Translations under genes and position numbers: made by a program | Origin: Nitrospira_D sp035465795 | Lineage (GTDB): Bacteria; Nitrospirota; Nitrospiria; Nitrospirales; Nitrospiraceae | Assembly (NCBI RefSeq): GCF_049546785.1 | Contig: NZ_JBMWAN010000003.1 | Coordinates: 434,001-498,000 of the forward strand | Direction: 5' to 3' | Length of the DNA: 64,000 nucleotides | The notes under the pieces: generated by a model | The model's database searches: none | The model's input: only the letters and a program-made list of their open reading frames with translations | What the model was told of the DNA's origin: nothing | Shown: piece by piece, positions 43,175 through 51,601 of the stretch | How positions within the stretch are numbered: position 1 is the first letter of the stretch | Layout of the letters: the number at the start of each line of letters is the position of its first letter

Positions 43175-43747
43175 ATGAAAACTCAGTACTACACAGCCAC
43201 AAGCCTTGACGGATTCATCGCTACCGAAGATGACTCGCTGGAGTGGCTGTTCCCTCTCGGTGAGCTGAATGATTCCAGCTATCCGGCATTCATAGCGGAC
43301 GTTGGTGCGTTGGCGATGGGGTCGGCGACCTACGAATGGATGCTGCGCAACGCACACAAGGTTGCCGCTGAGACTGGTTCGCCGTGGCCGTACACCCAGC
43401 CGGTCTGGATCTTCTCCCGCCGAAAGCTTCCACTCACTGACGGTGCGAACATCCGATTCGTCAATGGCGATGTGCGCCCAGTCCATGCTGACATGCGAGC
43501 GGCCGCCGGCGGCAAAAATATCTGGATAGTCGGAGGCGGTGATCTCGCTGGTCAATTCTACGATGTTGGCCTGTTGGACGAGCTCATCATCCAGATGGGC
43601 TCAGTCACGCTTGGCAAGGGTAAGCCGTTATTCCCTCGCAGGGTGTTAAGCCCGCATCTGCGCTTAATGTCTGTTCGGCAGATCGGTACTGGTATGGCTG
43701 AGTTGCGCTATGAAGTACATAAAGGTGGCGCTGGCGATGCCGTCTAA
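43175..43747 (+). CDS. Dihydrofolate reductase family (RibD C-terminal-like) protein
   Basis: The 190-residue protein has the RibD_C/DHFR-like fold: YYTATSLDGFIATEDDSLEW at the start, GALAMGSATYEWML, and NADPH-binding IWIVGGGDLAGQFYDVGLLDELIIQ. It would be an NADPH-dependent reductase of unknown substrate; the trimethoprim-resistance role of cassette DHFRs is not implied. Its stop TAA falls inside GTCTAAC, the R'' core of an attC-like site, as in integron cassettes. Confidence 0.85.
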   Translation: MKTQYYTATSLDGFIATEDDSLEWLFPLGELNDSSYPAFIADVGALAMGSATYEWMLRNAHKVAAETGSPWPYTQPVWIFSRRKLPLTDGANIRFVNGDVRPVHADMRAAAGGKNIWIVGGGDLAGQFYDVGLLDELIIQMGSVTLGKGKPLFPRRVLSPHLRLMSVRQIGTGMAELRYEVHKGGAGDAV

Positions 43748-43847
43748 CGATTCATTCAAGCCGAAGTCGCTTGATGGAGCGGCTTAATTCAGCGGAAATA
43801 AGGGGTGCTGACTCCTTCGATTCATTTCGGCCTAACTATTGTTGGGC
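43742..43847 (+). other. attC-like site, interrupted by a palindrome
   Basis: GTCTAAC (43742-43748) is an R''-type core. CAAGCCG (43757-43763) and CGGCTTA (43780-43786) form the inner stem seen in common attC sites, flanked by ATTCATT and ATTCA. The expected R' core does not follow at once. Instead there is a palindrome (43794-43828), then GCCTAAC-TATT-GTTGGGC (43830-43847), whose last seven bases fit GTTRRRY. It looks like a cassette recombination site altered by insertion. Confidence 0.5.
43794..43828. repeat. Palindrome B (AGGGG-CTGAC-CCTT family)
   Basis: An imperfect inverted unit with arms GGAAATAAGGGG and CTCCTTCGATTCATTTC around TGCTGA. It shares the core of palindromes A and D and lies inside the attC-like site. 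Confidence 0.6.
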
Positions 43848-43888
43848 ATAATGCGCAAAGGCATAGGCTGTTCAAAAAACTAAAGGGG

Positions 43889-43917
43889 AAAATATAGGGG
43901 GCAGTCCCCTTTATTTC
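43889..43917. repeat. Palindrome C (AGGGG-CAGT-CCCCTT family)
   Basis: AATATAGGGG and CCCCTTTATT are near-complementary around GCAGT. It lies immediately before the SnoaL-like gene and may supply its leader. Confidence 0.6.
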
Positions 43918-43931
43918 TTGTGACGAGTCGT

Positions 43932-44285
43932 ATGATCAGTCGAACATTCGGCGAAGCGTTCGCGAAAGAGTGGATCGAGGCGTGGAACAGCCATGACCTC
44001 GATCGCATCCTGTCTCACTATGCGGACGACTTCGCGATGTCTTCCCCCTACATCGCGCGGATCGCGGGCGTTGCGTCGGGAACGTTAACCGGAAAGGCCG
44101 CGGTCCGTGCCTATTGGGCTGCGGCGTTGGAGAAGATGCCTGGTCTCAAGTTTGACCACGTTCAGACGTTGATCGGTGCGGATTCGATTACGATCTACTA
44201 CCGCGGAGTCACTGGCATGGCTGCCGAGGTGTTCTTCTTCGGCCCGGATCTCTTGGTCCATCGGGCCGCCGCCCATTATGAGTGA
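43932..44285 (+). CDS. SnoaL/NTF2-like protein
   Basis: The 117-residue protein has the cone-shaped NTF2 fold pattern: FAKEWIEAWNSHDLDRILSHYADDFAMSSP, then GKAAVRAYWAAALEKMPGLKF and strand DSITIYYRGVTGMAAEVFFF. These proteins bind small hydrophobic molecules or act as isomerases/polyketide cyclases; no substrate can be read here. I chose ATG 43932, since a GTG at 43920 lies at the edge of palindrome C. CTCTAACGATCC just after the stop resembles an attC R'' core with one mismatch. Confidence 0.8.
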   Translation: MISRTFGEAFAKEWIEAWNSHDLDRILSHYADDFAMSSPYIARIAGVASGTLTGKAAVRAYWAAALEKMPGLKFDHVQTLIGADSITIYYRGVTGMAAEVFFFGPDLLVHRAAAHYE

Positions 44286-44385
44286 AGATCTCTAACGATC
44301 CGGCTCCCGCGCTTTGGGCAAGGAAAGGCTTCAGAGGAGATAATGGTCCCAGGCACTGTTATTCCTTCATGAGTACAGGGGCAGG

Positions 44386-44880
44386 GTGGGCAATCAATTA
44401 CTGCCGCCGCACAAAGATCCGGCCGAACGAGGGTACCTGCGCTTCTTCTACCGAGATTGGCGCCCAACCCGATTCGGGAGATTGTGGAGCAGGGTGTTTG
44501 CCTGGGTGTCGGGACTTGGTCTGACCCCGCGAATCCTGCTTACCTTGCAGGTGAAGGACCGACGCACCGGTCGCTTCCACAAAACCATCCTCGCCGTCGC
44601 CAGCTATCAAGGCCAGCGTTATCTCGTCTCGATGCTCGGGAATAGTTCGGAGTGGGTGCAGGACGTGCGCGCGGCGGGCGGAAAGGCCTGTATCAAGCGC
44701 GGTCGGTCTCATCCGGTGATCCTGACGGAGATCCCGGCGAAGGAGCGCGCACCGATTCTCAAAGCCTGGTGCCAGGTTGCGACGAGTGGCCGCCAGCACC
44801 TCCCGGTCTCACCCCAGGCGCCGGTTGCCGACTTCGAAGCAATCGCAGACGACTACCCGGTGTTCCGCATCGACGAATGA
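44386..44880 (+). CDS. Deazaflavin-dependent nitroreductase/quinone reductase family protein
   Basis: The 164-residue protein has the split beta-barrel typical of Ddn-like F420-binding proteins: LLTLQVKDRRTGRFHKTILAVASYQGQRYLVSMLG, then SEWVQDVRAAGGKACIKRGRSHPVILTEIPAKERAPIL. The WVxNLRAxG-type motif appears here as WVQDVRAAGG. It starts with GTG behind AGGGGCAGG. Whether the host makes F420 is not shown here. Its isolated setting suggests horizontal acquisition. Confidence 0.82.
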   Translation: MGNQLLPPHKDPAERGYLRFFYRDWRPTRFGRLWSRVFAWVSGLGLTPRILLTLQVKDRRTGRFHKTILAVASYQGQRYLVSMLGNSSEWVQDVRAAGGKACIKRGRSHPVILTEIPAKERAPILKAWCQVATSGRQHLPVSPQAPVADFEAIADDYPVFRIDE

Positions 44881-45063
44881 GAGAAGATTGAAGGGGCTGG
44901 ACACCGTCGCGTCGTCTCCCGCCGTTTCTCTCGCCTTGACGAGAATCATTCGTGGCGTTACTAATGGCCCAGAAGATACAGGGGGGTGACCCTTCATATT
45001 CTGAATGACGCGAGAAGATGCTGGCGGGCCATTTCTGCATCTGTGAGAGGTAGGAGCGTGGCT

Positions 45064-45507
45064 ATGGCGAGTGAGGCGGCGAAGGAACATGCCAGGGGGG
45101 TATGGCGGGAATTGGGTTTCTTTTGCGGCAAGGACAAAGCGGCGAAGGAGTGGCGTATTGTCGGATCGGTGAAGGGGTTGAGGGGCTTCGCCGCGCTGAT
45201 CCGGACGTATGCGTCGGATCCCGCGCACGATCGGCTTTCGGAATACATGCATCTGGGGCCGGCCACGAATCTGGAGATTGGAACCTGGGAGCAACCAGAT
45301 ATCACGGATCAGGGCATTGCCGGTTCGTTGCCGGACCTTTTGAATCTCGCCGGGCTGATCGAGTTGAACGTCAAAGCCAATGTGGTCGGCCGCCGGATCG
45401 CCTTGCGCTCGAGTTACTCTCCCCTGGCACCCTATGACCTGATCCTCGATGTGCGCGATGAGGCGTTTGACCCTGCGTCTGCCGATCCCACCTGCAGTGA
45501 GAGCTGA
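45064..45507 (+). CDS. Hypothetical protein
   Basis: I do not recognise this 147-residue soluble protein. It begins MASEAAKEHARGVWRELGFFCGKD, has a likely helix-strand region (KEWRIVGSVKGLRGFAALIRTYASD), a middle LGPATNLEIGTWEQPDITDQGIAG and a final strand-rich part YSPLAPYDLILDVRDEAFDPASADP. AGGTAGGAG precedes the ATG at 45064; a GTG two codons earlier is possible. It stands between unrelated orphan enzymes in the accessory region. Confidence 0.65.
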   Translation: MASEAAKEHARGVWRELGFFCGKDKAAKEWRIVGSVKGLRGFAALIRTYASDPAHDRLSEYMHLGPATNLEIGTWEQPDITDQGIAGSLPDLLNLAGLIELNVKANVVGRRIALRSSYSPLAPYDLILDVRDEAFDPASADPTCSES

Positions 45508-45555
45508 GATTGGCCAGCGCCGGCGAGCATCTGGCTCAATCCTGCTTGGGGAATG

Positions 45556-45577
45556 GCAAAGGGGCTGACTCCTTTGC
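45556..45577. repeat. Palindrome D (AGGGG-CTGAC-CCTT family)
   Basis: GCAAAGGGG and CTCCTTTGC pair around CTGA with one G-T. It lies between the hypothetical gene and the methyltransferase gene and shares AAAGGGG and CTGAC with palindrome A. Confidence 0.7.
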
Positions 45578-45621
45578 TTCATGCAATTGAGACGATGCTG
45601 ACGAAAGGATAACTGGGGCGC

Positions 45622-46203
45622 ATGGACTGGGATGAGAAGTATCAAAAAGGCGAGGCGTTCTGGGATAAGGGCGCACCGGCGCCGGCGATGAAGCAGTATC
45701 TGGCGCGTCAGACAGTGCGCGGGCGCGCGCTGGTGCCGGGCTGCGGCCGCGGGCATGAGGTGGCGCTGGCGGTGGAGCATGGGCTGGATGCGACGGGGCT
45801 GGACATCGCGCCGACAGGGGTGGCGGAGGCGCGCGCGAAGTATCCCCATCTGGCGGAGCGCTTCGTGACGGGAAATTTGTTTGATCCGCCGGAAGAGATG
45901 CGCGGCGCCTATGATGTGGTGCTGGAGCATACCTGCATGAGCGCGTTACCACCGACGCTGCGCGCGGACTACCGGCGCGGGATCGATCTCACGCTGCGGC
46001 GCGGGGGCTTGCTGATCGGGGTATGGTTTATCAATCCGGCCCTCGATCCGGGTGAAGTGGGACCTCCCTTCCCCTTTAGCCTGCCTGATCTGACGGCGCT
46101 CTTTGCGGAGGGCTATGAAATCCTCGAAGATTATGTGCCGGATGTGGCTTTCCCCGGTCGCGAGGGCCGTGAGCGGGTGCGCGTGCTGCGGCGCGTGGTG
46201 TGA
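45622..46203 (+). CDS. Thiopurine S-methyltransferase-family SAM-dependent methyltransferase
   Basis: The 193-residue protein starts WDEKYQKGEAFWDKGAPAPAM, the N-terminal pattern of bacterial TPMT-like enzymes. It has SAM-binding motif I ALVPGCGRGHEVALA, the acidic strand-2 end TGLDIAPTGVAEARA, and EHTCMSALPPTLR. Family members methylate sulfur, selenium, tellurium or halide acceptors; the substrate here is open. It has locally very high GC (many GCG/GGC codons), unlike the AT-rich genes 3 kb upstream. Confidence 0.88.
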   Translation: MDWDEKYQKGEAFWDKGAPAPAMKQYLARQTVRGRALVPGCGRGHEVALAVEHGLDATGLDIAPTGVAEARAKYPHLAERFVTGNLFDPPEEMRGAYDVVLEHTCMSALPPTLRADYRRGIDLTLRRGGLLIGVWFINPALDPGEVGPPFPFSLPDLTALFAEGYEILEDYVPDVAFPGREGRERVRVLRRVV

Positions 46204-46261
46204 TGAGGCAGGACTGCGCGCGACTTTCTTCCAGAATAACCATCAACAGATAATCACCAGA

Positions 46262-46768
46262 ATGCCCATCCCAGACTTCATCAAATCCCTTCGCTCCAAG
46301 ATCGGCACGGAGCTGCTGCAGGTTCCTACTGCGGCCGTCCTGGTCCATGACGACCAGGGGCGGCTCTTGCTCGTGCAGGACAACCGGTCAGGTCAGTGGG
46401 GTCTGCCGAGTGGCATCATCGACCCTCATGAGTTGCCGTCTGACGCGGCGGTGCGGGAGACCTGGGAGGAAGCGGGGGTATTCGTTCAATTAACCCATCT
46501 CCTCGGTGTCTTCGCAGGGGAGCACTTCTCCCATGTCTACGACAATGGCGATCAACTCGCCGTCGTCTCGACGGTCTTTGCCGCGCGGGTGGTTCGAGGG
46601 ACACCTCATGGTGATGACGAGGAGACGTCGGACGCGCGGTTCTTCTCTCCCGCTGAAATCGACAGCCTGCCCTGTGCCCGCTATTTTCTCGTGATCCGCA
46701 AAGCCATCAGCCAGAACCAATCCCGAGCCTATTTCAAGCCCGCCACCTGGCAGCCGCCAGATGTCTGA
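46262..46768 (+). CDS. NUDIX hydrolase
   Basis: The 168-residue protein has a complete Nudix box: GIIDPHE, seven residues, then RETWEEAGV, fitting GX5EX7REUXEEXGU. It would hydrolyse a nucleoside diphosphate linked to another moiety. The domain is preceded by a helical leader (MPIPDFIKSLRSKIGTELLQ) typical of a MutT-like subgroup. I put the start at ATG 46262; the frame is open further upstream only within the methyltransferase gene. Confidence 0.9.
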   Translation: MPIPDFIKSLRSKIGTELLQVPTAAVLVHDDQGRLLLVQDNRSGQWGLPSGIIDPHELPSDAAVRETWEEAGVFVQLTHLLGVFAGEHFSHVYDNGDQLAVVSTVFAARVVRGTPHGDDEETSDARFFSPAEIDSLPCARYFLVIRKAISQNQSRAYFKPATWQPPDV

Positions 46769-46794
46769 GCATTCGCCTGGATTGGGAACGCCCT

Positions 46795-47154
46795 CTAGGC
46801 CGCCGTACCGACAAGGCTTTCGAGTGGGATGCGGAGTTCGCGGTGAAGACGGCGGATCATCTCCAGGGACAGTCCCCGTTTCTTGGTCAGGATTTCGGAG
46901 ACCCGTCCCCTCCCCCCGAGCAGTGCCTCTAAATCCTTCCTTGTCATGCCCAGTTGATCCATCCGGAATTTAATAGCCTCGATGGGATCAGGCGGACAAA
47001 TGGCATGATGCTTCGCTTCGAAGGCTTCAAGAAGGGTTGTTAAGACGTCCAGTTCGTCCCCGGCTTTGGTGCCCGGTTTGGCATCCATCAGTTCCTCAAC
47101 TCGGCGCAAGGCGCGATCGTAATCTCGTGCAGTTTTGATCGGAGTAATTGTCAT
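46795..47154 (-). CDS. higA: HigA-type antitoxin (XRE family)
   Basis: The 119-residue protein has the HigA layout. An N-terminal YDRALRRVEELMDAKPGTKAGDELDVLTTLLEAFE helix region binds the toxin. A helix-turn-helix follows (AIKFRMDQLGMTRKDLEALLGGRGRVSEILTKKRGLS). It would neutralise HigB and repress the operon. It starts 15 bases after the higB stop, on the same strand, in the toxin-first order of higBA. Confidence 0.92.
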   Translation of the reverse strand: MTITPIKTARDYDRALRRVEELMDAKPGTKAGDELDVLTTLLEAFEAKHHAICPPDPIEAIKFRMDQLGMTRKDLEALLGGRGRVSEILTKKRGLSLEMIRRLHRELRIPLESLVGTAA

Positions 47155-47169
47155 AACGCCTCCGCTGCT

Positions 47170-47463
47170 TCAAATGGTCGTGGCATCGATGGCATCGTAG
47201 TCTGCATGTGTGCCGATAAAACGAACATACACAATTCGGTACGGATAATTGATTTTCACGATTAAGCGGTACTGGTTTCCCGCAATATTGAACACCACCC
47301 GGCTTCCTTGCATCACGCTGGCAGACCTGAAACGGGCCTTCACGGCTGAAGGCGATGCCCAGTCGGCTTCGGCAACTTCTTGATGCCATGCTTCCGACGG
47401 CCCCTTCGACTTTGGATGCCGTGCCCAGAATGCACGCAGCGTTCGTTTGGCAATGATGCGCAC
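47170..47463 (-). CDS. higB: HigB-type mRNA interferase toxin
   Basis: The 97-residue protein matches the RelE-fold HigB subgroup: MRIIAKRTLRAFWARHP at the start, VVFNIAGNQYRLIVKINYPYRIVYVRFIGTHADYDAID at the end. The His of GTHADYD and the Arg/Tyr strand are the features of this family. It would cleave mRNA on the ribosome. It is the first gene of the pair and is divergent from nothing nearby; about 100 bases separate it from the acyltransferase gene. Confidence 0.92.
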   Translation of the reverse strand: MRIIAKRTLRAFWARHPKSKGPSEAWHQEVAEADWASPSAVKARFRSASVMQGSRVVFNIAGNQYRLIVKINYPYRIVYVRFIGTHADYDAIDATTI

Positions 47464-47560
47464 CGGGTCAATCTACCACGATCCCAATATGGGATCAATT
47501 CACTATGGTTGGGAGCCGGAACCGTTAGAGGGGTTTGGCGAGGGCTTCGTCGGCCGGCGG

Positions 47561-48649
47561 CTAGACGATCCGCCGCAGGCAGGGAATCTTTTGCAGGAGT
47601 GCGATGAGTCCGAAGGTCAGGGCGCATGTGGCGAGGAAGGTGAGCAGAATGTAGTAGTGCGGTTGGAACATGATGGGGAGTCTGGTGTGGTAGACATGCC
47701 GCAAGAGTTCCACGACGAGTGGATGGGCGAGGTAGACCCCGAGCGTCCATGGCGCCAGCCGCTGTGCGAGGGCTTCGATGCGGGGGGAGATCGGGCCGCG
47801 CAGGATGAATGCGAACACGGCGATCGCCAGTGCGATGCCGGTGGGGCTGAAATCCTCAAACGGGTAGAAGCTCCATCGGTCGCCCAGCCCCAGGATCGAG
47901 ACCAGGTAGATGGAGGTGACGGTCATGACGGCAATGGTTCCCCCGATGATCAGCCCATAGTGGCGAGGCCGGTTGTCCATCACGTGCACGCAATACCATC
48001 CGGCCAGGTAATAGGCGAGGTAGGGGACGAACATTGTAAAGGCACTGGATGCAAGAAAGTCGAACAGGTTGGCTGCCATGGCCAGGATCCCGATGATGAC
48101 GATGGCTTGTCGGAGTTCTGCGGGGCTGAGACGGCTGACGATCGCGGCGAGCAACGGGGTGACGAGGTACAGCCCTGCGATGAGAAACAGAAAATACAGG
48201 TGGATGTAGGGTCTGCCGGCGAGGAGATCGTGCACGATGAGGCCCGGTGTGAGCGGTTGTTTCCAGAAAAAGACGCGCCAGGCAAAGTAGATGGCCGACC
48301 ACACAATCAGCGCAGGCAGGAGACGGTTCAGCCGCTTTGTCCGGAACTCATTCGGGCGCGCATGTTTCTCGGGGTGGAGCAAGAGGGCGCCGCTCAACAT
48401 GATGAAACCCACCACACACCAGCGCGTGGCGGCGTCTGCCATCACGGAGACGTACCAGCCCGTGGACCAGATCAACTCCCGATCCATCACGATCGTGGCG
48501 GAGAGGTGGAGCAGAATCACGGCCAGACAGGCGCCGACCCGCAGGACATCAAATCGGGCCGAGCGTGGATCCGGTCGATTCGCGTTGTCCTGCCGGGGTT
48601 CCGGCTCAAGGCTTGCCGGAGACGAAGCGTATGGCAGTGGGAGTATCAT
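47561..48649 (-). CDS. Acyltransferase family 3 (OafA/OpgC-like) membrane protein
   Basis: The 362-residue protein has ten or so membrane helices with the acyltransferase-3 start RFDVLRVGACLAVILLHLSA (the catalytic-type His in LLH), the Arg-bearing FRTKRLNRLLPALIVWS loop and a late LGVYLAHPLVVELL. Such enzymes O-acylate surface glycans. The neighbouring MdoH-like glucosyltransferase on the same strand suggests that it could succinylate or acylate a periplasmic glucan, as OpgC does. The first ~30 residues are a Pro/Ser-rich cytoplasmic lead. Confidence 0.88.
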   Translation of the reverse strand: MILPLPYASSPASLEPEPRQDNANRPDPRSARFDVLRVGACLAVILLHLSATIVMDRELIWSTGWYVSVMADAATRWCVVGFIMLSGALLLHPEKHARPNEFRTKRLNRLLPALIVWSAIYFAWRVFFWKQPLTPGLIVHDLLAGRPYIHLYFLFLIAGLYLVTPLLAAIVSRLSPAELRQAIVIIGILAMAANLFDFLASSAFTMFVPYLAYYLAGWYCVHVMDNRPRHYGLIIGGTIAVMTVTSIYLVSILGLGDRWSFYPFEDFSPTGIALAIAVFAFILRGPISPRIEALAQRLAPWTLGVYLAHPLVVELLRHVYHTRLPIMFQPHYYILLTFLATCALTFGLIALLQKIPCLRRIV

Positions 48650-48747
48650 GGCCTCTCTGTGGGAGCGAATCGTTCTCGTCTGCGACAGAGGAGTCGATCA
48701 GGCCCTTATGGACGAGCCGAAGCTGTCTGCCCCTTGGCCCAATAGTG

Positions 48748-51141
48748 TTAGGGCTGGAATGTCGTGACGCCGGCCGTTGATGCGTCGCCTTCACTCTCGT
48801 GATTCTGCGCCAGCTTGGTCTGGCCCCGGTCGCCGGGGCCCGGCTCGCGATGTTCGATTTGGACCGGATTGCGCGGCGGGAGGGATTCACCGGATGCGAG
48901 TCCGGGAGAGACTGTCTCCAACGCCATCAAGAGGCTCCAGAGAACGTATCGGGACGGGAGCCACGCGCGCATGCGCGGGAGCACGAACCCTTTTCTCCAC
49001 TCACTCACGGAGGCGAACCGGGCTGACGCCCGGCCTGTGAGTCGCGAGTAGGCCTCCAAAGGCCGGTCCGTCACGTTGCGGAGGAGTTCTGTGACACTCA
49101 GGCTGAGATCCTGCTGCATTTCGGCGAAGCCGATAAACTGGCGAATGCCGTACAGCAGGAGGCCGGCGTTGATGAGGGCAAAGGCTCCCGAGCTCCATCC
49201 CCCGTGGGAGACGTGGAAGAGTCCCATCAGTGTGCTCCCGAACAGCATGCCGAGCTGCATGGCCAGATCCAGCCCCGCCGTTCTGGTTCGTCCGGAGATC
49301 TTTGGCGTTCTCCGGAAGGGAATCTTCGTCCCGGCGATCGCCTGCCGTACAGAAGTGAGCGCGCCAGTCAGGTGCACGGGGAGCAGCAGCAAATTCAGGG
49401 CATAGAGGCGAAACAGATCCCGGAACGGCCGATACCCGATGTTCTCCAGATCTCGGGCATAGAGAGCGAAGTAGGGGAGCGCGGCTACCAGCATCCACGG
49501 AGTCATCAACTCTGATGGAAACGGGATCACAAACAGAAGGAGCACACTCAAAGGGACGAAGGCCAGCGAGGTCAAATAGTGAATCTGAAGCAGGGCTTGC
49601 GGCACGGTTCGCGCCTGCTTCGGCGTGCAGCGCAGGAAGGAGAGCAGTTTGGGCAGAATGATCAAGCCCCCGTTCGCCCACCGGGCCCGCTGGATGATCA
49701 GCGATCCGAAATCGGGCGGGGTGGCGCTATAGGCCAGCCGTTCGGGGTGGTTATGCAACGACCATCCTTTCGCCAGCAGATCGACGGTCGATTCCGTATC
49801 TTCAATGACTGTCCGGTCTTGAATGTAGCGGCGAACGAGGTGCCTTCCTTCGACGGATTCCGTGCAGATCTCTTCCAGCGCCGACTTTCTCAACAATGCA
49901 TTGGCGCCGACCCAAAAGGTGGCGCCGAAGTGTGTGAAGCCCTGGTGGACCAGGTACTGAATGTCGGTGCTGGCTCCGGCGGTCCGCTCCAGCGCGCCCG
50001 GGGCGTTGGGAAAGGCGCTATAGGGAGTTTGGGCGACTGCCACCCGGGCGAATTCCGGCTGTTCCATCAGGCGGACCAGGGTGCTGGCGTAGTGAGGTTT
50101 CAATAGACTGTCCGCATCGAGCGTAATGACATAGGGCGTGTTCGGGATGAGGCGGCTGCCGGTCGGCAGGGAGGTTTCTTCCAGTGCGAGACCTGTCGGG
50201 TGCGTCATCGGGCGTACGCGTCTGCCCATCAGGCCCAGGTAGCTGTTCAAGTTCATGGCCTTGTTGGGCTCATGGGACAGGTTGCTGTATTGTTTCCGTT
50301 CGAAGACCTCGAGCTCCACCTGAAAGCGGGCGGCTAATTGGGCATAGGCGGCGTCGATCTCGTCCAGGAGCCGTTCGTCGGGGGGCAGCGCGCATTCCCT
50401 CCGCCGAGCGAACCACCGGGCTCCCGCTTCCCGGCATGCCTCGGCTGGTTGCCTGAGCACCTGCTCGACAAACCAAACATCGGTGTGTGAATCGGTCGGG
50501 GAGTCCTTGGCCAGGGTTTCGAACCACTGCGTGGCCAATCGGAAACAATCTGCGAGCCGGATACATTCGTCGGTCGCGGTCACGGCGCCCTTCGAGCGTC
50601 TGGCCAGAAATGCCGCGCGGGCATGGGTGATGCGGGTGGCCGGTTCATCGAGCAGCGTCTGTAATTCAACGGAGAGGTTTCGTGCGGCCCAGAGCGCGGC
50701 CCGGTCGGACGGGGTTGTGGGGGCAGGAGGATCGTCCAGCAGCAGCACAACCCGTTTATTCGGGTAGTCCTGGAGGGCGGCAGACAAGAGCGTTTGACGG
50801 ATGACGGGGATTTCTTCCTTGTACGACGGCACCAGGACCGTGATGGCAGGGGCCTGCTGGAGACTGAATGGTGGATCAGACGGCGAGGCATCCATTTCAT
50901 CGACCGGTCCCCGTTTCAGCCGTCCGAGTCGAGCCAATTCGTAGCAGAGGTTGCCATAGGCCAGGAATCCGGCGAGGGCTCCGAAGAGCATCGCTGCCAG
51001 CAGATGACCGATGTGGCCTTGATCCAGGGCCGTTTTGGCAAACGAACCGGTTGACCAGACTAGCAAGGCTGTGGCGGTTGCCGTGACAGCGAGGGAAGCC
51101 TGAGTGAAGCGTATTTCTGTGGTCCGGAAAGAGGGTGTCAT
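48748..51141 (-). CDS. MdoH/OpgH-like membrane glucosyltransferase (GT2)
   Basis: The 797-residue protein (from ATG 51141; ATG 51216 would add 25 residues, neither has a clear ribosome binding site) polymerises glucans across the inner membrane. The GT2 domain has ITVLVPSYKEE, the acidic VITLDADSLL, VIEDTEST and the processive QRARW motif, with membrane helices on both sides. An insert of about 150 residues lies between the first GT strand and DAD. No OpgG partner is present, which leaves open whether the product is an osmoregulated glucan or an exopolysaccharide. Confidence 0.87.
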   Translation of the reverse strand: MTPSFRTTEIRFTQASLAVTATATALLVWSTGSFAKTALDQGHIGHLLAAMLFGALAGFLAYGNLCYELARLGRLKRGPVDEMDASPSDPPFSLQQAPAITVLVPSYKEEIPVIRQTLLSAALQDYPNKRVVLLLDDPPAPTTPSDRAALWAARNLSVELQTLLDEPATRITHARAAFLARRSKGAVTATDECIRLADCFRLATQWFETLAKDSPTDSHTDVWFVEQVLRQPAEACREAGARWFARRRECALPPDERLLDEIDAAYAQLAARFQVELEVFERKQYSNLSHEPNKAMNLNSYLGLMGRRVRPMTHPTGLALEETSLPTGSRLIPNTPYVITLDADSLLKPHYASTLVRLMEQPEFARVAVAQTPYSAFPNAPGALERTAGASTDIQYLVHQGFTHFGATFWVGANALLRKSALEEICTESVEGRHLVRRYIQDRTVIEDTESTVDLLAKGWSLHNHPERLAYSATPPDFGSLIIQRARWANGGLIILPKLLSFLRCTPKQARTVPQALLQIHYLTSLAFVPLSVLLLFVIPFPSELMTPWMLVAALPYFALYARDLENIGYRPFRDLFRLYALNLLLLPVHLTGALTSVRQAIAGTKIPFRRTPKISGRTRTAGLDLAMQLGMLFGSTLMGLFHVSHGGWSSGAFALINAGLLLYGIRQFIGFAEMQQDLSLSVTELLRNVTDRPLEAYSRLTGRASARFASVSEWRKGFVLPRMRAWLPSRYVLWSLLMALETVSPGLASGESLPPRNPVQIEHREPGPGDRGQTKLAQNHESEGDASTAGVTTFQP

Positions 51142-51265
51142 AGAAAAGTCCAAGGAATAAAAAGATGGTCCAGGGAGCGTGGGGGACATGTGCAAGCCGG
51201 GTGCCGAGAAGTGCAATCAAGTTTCTTCATTAAAAGTACAAACTATCAATGACATAGCAGGACTC

Positions 51266-51280
51266 TGGATCGCCGATCCA
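51266..51280. other. Small palindrome between divergent genes
   Basis: TGGATC and GATCCA pair around GCC, with outer ACTC/GAGT extending the symmetry. It sits in the leader between the glucosyltransferase and the antiporter and could be an operator or terminator. Confidence 0.35.
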
Positions 51281-51448
51281 TTCGAGTTATAGGCAGGGGC
51301 CACCACAATGCCTCACGGCCTGTGGCGAATGTGTGAAGGGAAAGAACCGGTGTCCAGCCTCAATATCCGAGAGCAGGGAATCGGCTGGGACTTCCCGTGC
51401 AGGGATTTTCACCTCTGAATAGTCTGACTTGCTCCCGGGTATTTGGGC

Positions 51449-51454
51449 TATACT
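51449..51454 (+). promoter_or_regulatory. -10 box upstream of the riboswitch
   Basis: TATACT ends 9 bases before the riboswitch core, placing transcription start at about 51461. The best -35 candidate, CTGACT at 51424, is 19 bases away. Confidence 0.4.
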
Positions 51455-51463
51455 GTGCCTCAC

Positions 51464-51541
51464 CAGGGGATGGAGTCCCCCGTTGAACCGCCTCGGCCAG
51501 GCTGATGACTCCTACGCTACCCTCACTGCCGTAGCCGTAGG
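51464..51541 (+). promoter_or_regulatory. Probable fluoride riboswitch (crcB motif) with switching hairpin
   Basis: From 51465 the RNA would read AGGGGAUGGAGUCCCCC, then GUUGAACCGCC, then GGCUGAUGACUCCUACG. That is the fluoride (crcB) aptamer pattern: GGxGAUGGxGUUCxCC, AACCGCC, GGCUGAUGxCxCCUAC. The last CCTACG can instead pair with CGTAGG in a downstream hairpin (51511-51520 with 51531-51541), which would be the expression platform. The regulated gene is a cation/proton antiporter, a known class in this regulon. I recalled the consensus and have not run a covariance search. Confidence 0.82.
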
Positions 51542-51601
51542 ATTATGCCAGCGTGGCGGCAACCGGTCTGTGACAACCCGGCCGAAACGGAGGACTCCCG
51601 G

